Part shown: positions 60,419 through 64,000 of the stretch, one piece after another
Position numbering within the stretch: position 1 is the first letter of the stretch
How the letters are laid out: every line of letters starts with the position of its first letter
Source: Actinomycetales bacterium
GTDB lineage: Bacteria; Actinomycetota; Actinomycetes; S36-B12
Direction of reading: 5' to 3'
Length of the DNA: 64,000 bases
NCBI GenBank assembly: GCA_016125355.1
Contig: WGLX01000010.1
Span: forward strand, 169,897-233,896
The notes under the pieces: model-generated
Told to the model about the DNA's origin: nothing
Database searches by the model: none
The model's input: only the letters and a program-made list of their open reading frames with translations
Program-made: the position numbers and the translations under genes

Positions 60419-61240
60419 TCAGGCGGTGAGCACTCCCGCGGCCAGCAGCACCATGACGAGCAGGCCGAGGCCGATCCGGTAGAAGACGAACGGCTTGTAG
60501 GTCTTGGTGGTCAGCCACCTCATCAGCCAGGCGATCACAGCGAAGCCGATCCCGAAGGCGATGACGGTGGCCAGGATGGTCGGACCCCAGGCGACCGTGG
60601 CGTCCTCGCCGATCTTGCGGGCCTCGAACAGGCCCGACGCGAGCACGGCAGGAACGGCCAGGAGGAAGGCATAGCGTGCCGCGGCCCCACGGGTGTAGCC
60701 CATGAACAGGCCCGCGGAGATCGTCGCACCGGAGCGCGAGACGCCGGGGATCAGGGCAAGCGCCTGGGCCAAGCCGTAGAGGATGCCGTCCTTGACGGTC
60801 AGGTCCCGCTCGTCCTTGACCCGCTCACCCAGAGCATCGGCGACTCCGAGGATGACGCCGAACAGGATGAGCATCGTCGCGGTGAGCCACAGGTTGCGCG
60901 CGGCGGTCTCGATCTGGTCCTTGAACAGGAAGCCCAGGACGCCTACCGGAATGGTCCCGATGATGATGAGCCAGCCCATGCGTGCCGCAGGCTCATGCCG
61001 TGCGTCGGCGTTGTACAGGGAGCGGAACCAGCCGGACAGGATCTCCCACAGCTCCTTGCGGAAGTAGATGATGACCGCCATCTCGGTGCCGATCTGGGTC
61101 ACCGCGGTGAAGGCGGCTCCTGGATCGTCCCAGCCGAACAGCTGGGACACGATAAAGATGTGCGCGCTCGAGGAGATCGGCAAGAACTCGGTGAGGCCTT
61201 GGACGAGGCCGAGGACGATCGCCTCGAACCAGGACATCAA
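60419..61240 (-). CDS. uppP: undecaprenyl-diphosphatase
   Basis: [76 protein letters not shown]. Confidence 0.96.
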   Translation of the reverse strand: MMSWFEAIVLGLVQGLTEFLPISSSAHIFIVSQLFGWDDPGAAFTAVTQIGTEMAVIIYFRKELWEILSGWFRSLYNADARHEPAARMGWLIIIGTIPVGVLGFLFKDQIETAARNLWLTATMLILFGVILGVADALGERVKDERDLTVKDGILYGLAQALALIPGVSRSGATISAGLFMGYTRGAAARYAFLLAVPAVLASGLFEARKIGEDATVAWGPTILATVIAFGIGFAVIAWLMRWLTTKTYKPFVFYRIGLGLLVMVLLAAGVLTA

Positions 61241-62286
61241 CCCGCCAATCCGGACTCGTCCAGAACCTCCGCCATCGTGCGCAGTGTCGCGAGCCGCTCT
61301 TCCAGCGTCGCAGCGTAGGTGGCCACCGTGAGCGTGGTGACACCGGCCTCGGCGTAGGCCGCGAGCCGGTCGCGCACGCGGTCACGCGGCCCGATGAGCG
61401 AGGTCCGGTCGATGAAGTCCAAGGGCACCGCCGCCATGGCCCCGGGGTAGTCCTTGGCGAGGTACTTCTCCTGGATCTCGGCAGCAGCCTCGCCGTAGCC
61501 CATCCTCGTGGCCAGCTCGTTGTAGAAGTTCTTGTCGCGGCTGCCCATCCCGCCGACGTACAGCGCCGTGTAGAAGCGCAGGGGCTCGGCGCACTGGGCC
61601 AGGTCGTCGCCGAAGACGACCGGCACGGTCGGCACAACGTCGAATCCGTCCATCGCGAGCCCGGCCTTCGCCCGCCCGGCACGCAGCGGCGCCATGAGCT
61701 CCTCGGCGTTCTCCGGCGAGAAGAAGATGGCGAGCCAGCCGTCCGCGATCTCGCCCGTGAGCTCGAGGTTCTTCGGGCCGATGGCGGCGAGGTAGAGCGG
61801 GATCCGCTCGCGCACCGGGTGGACAGTGAGGGTGAGGGCCTTGCCCGGCCCGTCGGGCAGGGGCAGCGTGAAGAACTCGCCCTCGAACGAGACCTTTTCC
61901 CGGGCCAGCGCCTTGCGGACAATGGCCACGTACTCCCGCGTGCGGGCGAGGGGACGGTCGAACCGCACACCGTGCCAGCCCTCCGACACCTGCGGTCCCG
62001 AGACGCCCAGACCCAGGCGGAAGCGGCCACCGGAGAGGGTGTCCAGCGTGGCCGCGGTCATCGCGGTGTTCGCGGGGGTTCGTCCGGGGATCTGGAAGAC
62101 CGCGGAGCCGACGTCGATGCGCTCCGTCTGCGCCGCGACCCACGCCAGCACGGTCGCCGCATCTGAGCCGTATGCCTCCGCGGCCCAGACGACCGCGTAG
62201 CCGAGACGGTCCGCCTCGCGGGCCAGGGCGAGGTTGTCGGCGTCGTTGCCGGCGCCCCAGTATCCGAGATTGAGTCCGAGCTTCAT
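61237..62286 (-). CDS. LLM-class F420-dependent oxidoreductase
   Basis: [106 protein letters not shown]. Confidence 0.93.
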   Translation of the reverse strand: MKLGLNLGYWGAGNDADNLALAREADRLGYAVVWAAEAYGSDAATVLAWVAAQTERIDVGSAVFQIPGRTPANTAMTAATLDTLSGGRFRLGLGVSGPQVSEGWHGVRFDRPLARTREYVAIVRKALAREKVSFEGEFFTLPLPDGPGKALTLTVHPVRERIPLYLAAIGPKNLELTGEIADGWLAIFFSPENAEELMAPLRAGRAKAGLAMDGFDVVPTVPVVFGDDLAQCAEPLRFYTALYVGGMGSRDKNFYNELATRMGYGEAAAEIQEKYLAKDYPGAMAAVPLDFIDRTSLIGPRDRVRDRLAAYAEAGVTTLTVATYAATLEERLATLRTMAEVLDESGLAG

Positions 62287-62350
62287 GGCGCCTCCCGTGT
62301 CGGGCCCCGGACTGGGCCGGTTGAGGTACGGATGACGGTAGCGTGCGCGC

Positions 62351-63334
62351 ATGGAACTTCGGCCGCTGGGCAGGTCCGGCCTGTGGATCGGCCGCCTCGG
62401 CCTCGGCACCGGCACCTGGACGCGCGGCACCGACGAGTACGAGGCCCGCGACCAGCTCGCGGCCTTCCTCGACGCCGGCGGCACCCTGATCGACACCGCG
62501 GACGCCTACGCGGACGGGGACGCCGAAGGCCTGCTCGGTGAGCTCGTGGAGGAGTTCGACATCCGCGACGAGATCGTGCTGTCGACGAAGGCAGGATCGG
62601 TGCCAGGGCCGGACCGGCGCATCAACGCCTCGCGCCGGCACCTGCTCGGCGCACTCGAACGGTCCCTGCGCCGGCTGCGCACCGACACCATCGACCTCTG
62701 GCAGGTCCACCAGTGGGATCCGTGGACCCCGCTCGAGGAGACACTGGCCGCCATCGACGCCGCCGTGACGAGCGGGAAGGTGCGCTACGCGGGGGTGTCG
62801 AACTACGCCGGCTGGCAGATGGCGCGCGCCGCGACGTGGCAGCAGGCGGGGGCGGGGCGCACGCCGCTCGTCACGACGCAGGTGGAGTACTCGCTCCTCG
62901 AGCGAGGGATCGAGCGGGAGGTCGTTCCCGCGGCCCAGGCCGTCGGGATGGGCATCCTGGCGTGGTCCCCGCTGGGCCGTGGCGTGCTTACGGGCAAGTA
63001 CCGCCACAGCATGCCGATCGACTCCCGTGGGGCCAATGTGGAGTCCGCCGCGTGGGTGCAGGCCTACCTTGACGAGCGCGGACGTCGTATCGTCGACGCC
63101 GTGGCCACGGCAGCGGAGGGACTCGGGGCATCGCCCACGGAAGTCGCCCTCGCCTGGCTGCGTGACCGCCCCGGTGTCGTCGCGCCGATCCTCGGTGCCC
63201 GGACGAACAACCAGTTGCTCGCGGCCCTCGCCTCGGAGGAGCTGGAGCTGCCCGATGAGATCCTCACGGCCTTGGACGATGTGTCGGCGCCCGCCGTCGG
63301 CTATCCCGAGGCGGGCTGGGCGCAGAGGCGATAG
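62351..63334 (+). CDS. aldo/keto reductase
   Basis: MELRPLGRSGLWIGRLGLGTGTW; DTADAYADGDAEGLLGELVEE; DLWQVHQWDPWTPLEETL. Confidence 0.94.
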   Translation: MELRPLGRSGLWIGRLGLGTGTWTRGTDEYEARDQLAAFLDAGGTLIDTADAYADGDAEGLLGELVEEFDIRDEIVLSTKAGSVPGPDRRINASRRHLLGALERSLRRLRTDTIDLWQVHQWDPWTPLEETLAAIDAAVTSGKVRYAGVSNYAGWQMARAATWQQAGAGRTPLVTTQVEYSLLERGIEREVVPAAQAVGMGILAWSPLGRGVLTGKYRHSMPIDSRGANVESAAWVQAYLDERGRRIVDAVATAAEGLGASPTEVALAWLRDRPGVVAPILGARTNNQLLAALASEELELPDEILTALDDVSAPAVGYPEAGWAQRR

Positions 63335-63336
63335 CG

Positions 63337-63534
63337 ATGCAGCCGCGAGCGTCCACGTGGGAGTACCGGGAGGTCCGGTTCCCACGGGGGACGACGAGGG
63401 AGGCCGCCCGCGTGCTGCTCACCGGCGCCGCTGAGACGGAGCACTGGGAGCTCGACCAGTTGCGCCTCTACCCCGACGGGCGGCGCATCGTCCGACTGCG
63501 GCGGCGCGTCTACCGGATGCAGCGGACGGCGTAG
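63337..63534 (+). CDS. small actinobacterial conserved protein (DUF5703-like)
   Basis: TWEYREVRFPRGTTREAARVLLTGAAETEHWELDQLRLYPDGRRIVRLRRRVYRMQR. Confidence 0.8.
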   Translation: MQPRASTWEYREVRFPRGTTREAARVLLTGAAETEHWELDQLRLYPDGRRIVRLRRRVYRMQRTA

Positions 63535-63591
63535 CGCCCGAGGCAGCGGGCAATTCTCGTTGCGGTGCAAGGGTTTTCTGTGAGTTTGGGG

Positions 63592-63621
63592 TTGTGTGAC
63601 GGGGTGCTGTCCCACTAGGAT
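63592..63621 (+). promoter_or_regulatory. promoter TTGTGT-N18-TAGGAT
   Basis: -10 TAGGAT 63616-63621, 7 nt upstream of ATG 63629. Confidence 0.65.
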
Positions 63622-63636
63622 CGAACACATGTTCGA
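63621..63636. promoter_or_regulatory. LexA/SOS box TCGAAC-ACAT-GTTCGA
   Basis: perfect 16-nt palindrome overlapping the -10 end, predicted TSS and ATG. Confidence 0.85.
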
Positions 63637-64000
63637 ACTCCCCGAAGACTTCCTCGCGGACTGGCCGCCGCCGGTCGCGGAGGCTCCGGCATGGCTGGAC
63701 GAGGAACTCGGACTCGAGGACCTGCCGGAGTGGACCGACAGTGATGCCCTGGCTGAGGCGGTGGCGCGGCCGGCGGGTGTGGGTCTGCTGGCGAGCCTGC
63801 TGCAGGTCGACCCGGCCGGACTGTCCCCGGATGAGGCGGTGACCTTCGCGCAGCAGGTGGACCGGGTCGTCGCGTACGCCGCCGGGTTCCAGGCGAAGGC
63901 GCGTGCGGACGTGCAGGAGCGGCTGGTGGCGCACTTCGAGGCGGAGAAGGTCGCGCGCGCGGATTCGGCGTCGGGGTTCGTGACCGCGGAGATGCTGGCC
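63629..64000 (+). CDS. DUF222 / 13E12 repeat-family protein (3' truncated; HNH nuclease domain expected downstream)
   Basis: manual translation, absent from ORF track: MFELPEDFLADWPPPVAEAPAWLDEELGLEDLPEWTDSDALAEAVARPAGVGLLASLLQVDPAGLSPDEAVTFAQQVDRVVAYAAGFQAKARADVQERLVAHFEAEKVARADSASGFVTAEMLA. Confidence 0.82.
   Translation, partial: MFELPEDFLADWPPPVAEAPAWLDEELGLEDLPEWTDSDALAEAVARPAGVGLLASLLQVDPAGLSPDEAVTFAQQVDRVVAYAAGFQAKARADVQERLVAHFEAEKVARADSASGFVTAEMLA

Overview
This is a 64 kb contiguous chromosomal segment from a high-GC actinobacterium. It is almost fully coding and mostly conserved core genome. All calls come from reading the sequence and the supplied ORF translations; no database search was run. 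Main blocks: partial fabG, then fabI and sixA; an HNH protein and serB; an ABC ATPase and a CDP-alcohol phosphatidyltransferase; a nucleotidyltransferase fused to a PMM-like domain, followed by DUF881-DUF1290-DUF881 and gcvH; FHA (GarA-like), MerR/FtsR-like, DUF151 and a second MerR gene; a tandem glycine riboswitch and gcvP; feoA-feoB-feoC-like; argG; rbpA; fxsA; ppm1-like and lnt; a helicase, DAG kinase, tatC/tatA and pafC/pafB; two FKBPs; the Pup-proteasome locus (pafA, prcA, prcB, pup, dop, arc) and trmI; a RecB/Cas4-like nuclease; metH; PAC2; pgi and gnd; mshC, DUF3090 and a phosphomutase-like gene; corA; uppP; an F420-type LLM oxidoreductase; an aldo/keto reductase. At the right edge is the start of a DUF222/13E12-type gene that is missing from the ORF track. 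No CRISPR array, rRNA, tRNA or transposase was recognised. The strongest non-routine signals are: (1) a relatively AT-rich non-coding island at 19.5-19.9 kb with repeated TGACC motifs, a perfect actinobacterial DnaA box, two SOS-box palindromes 22 bp apart and several hairpins; (2) a perfect SOS box over the promoter and start codon of the DUF222/13E12-type gene; (3) a symmetric 55-nt interrupted palindrome between convergent genes at 31.15 kb; (4) many promoters with a TAnnnT hexamer 6-8 nt before the start codon (apparently leaderless), including back-to-back divergent -10 elements and a pup -10 that uses the dop stop codon; (5) a PMM-like domain that has lost its catalytic motifs. I did not find convincing evidence of an entirely new multi-gene system.
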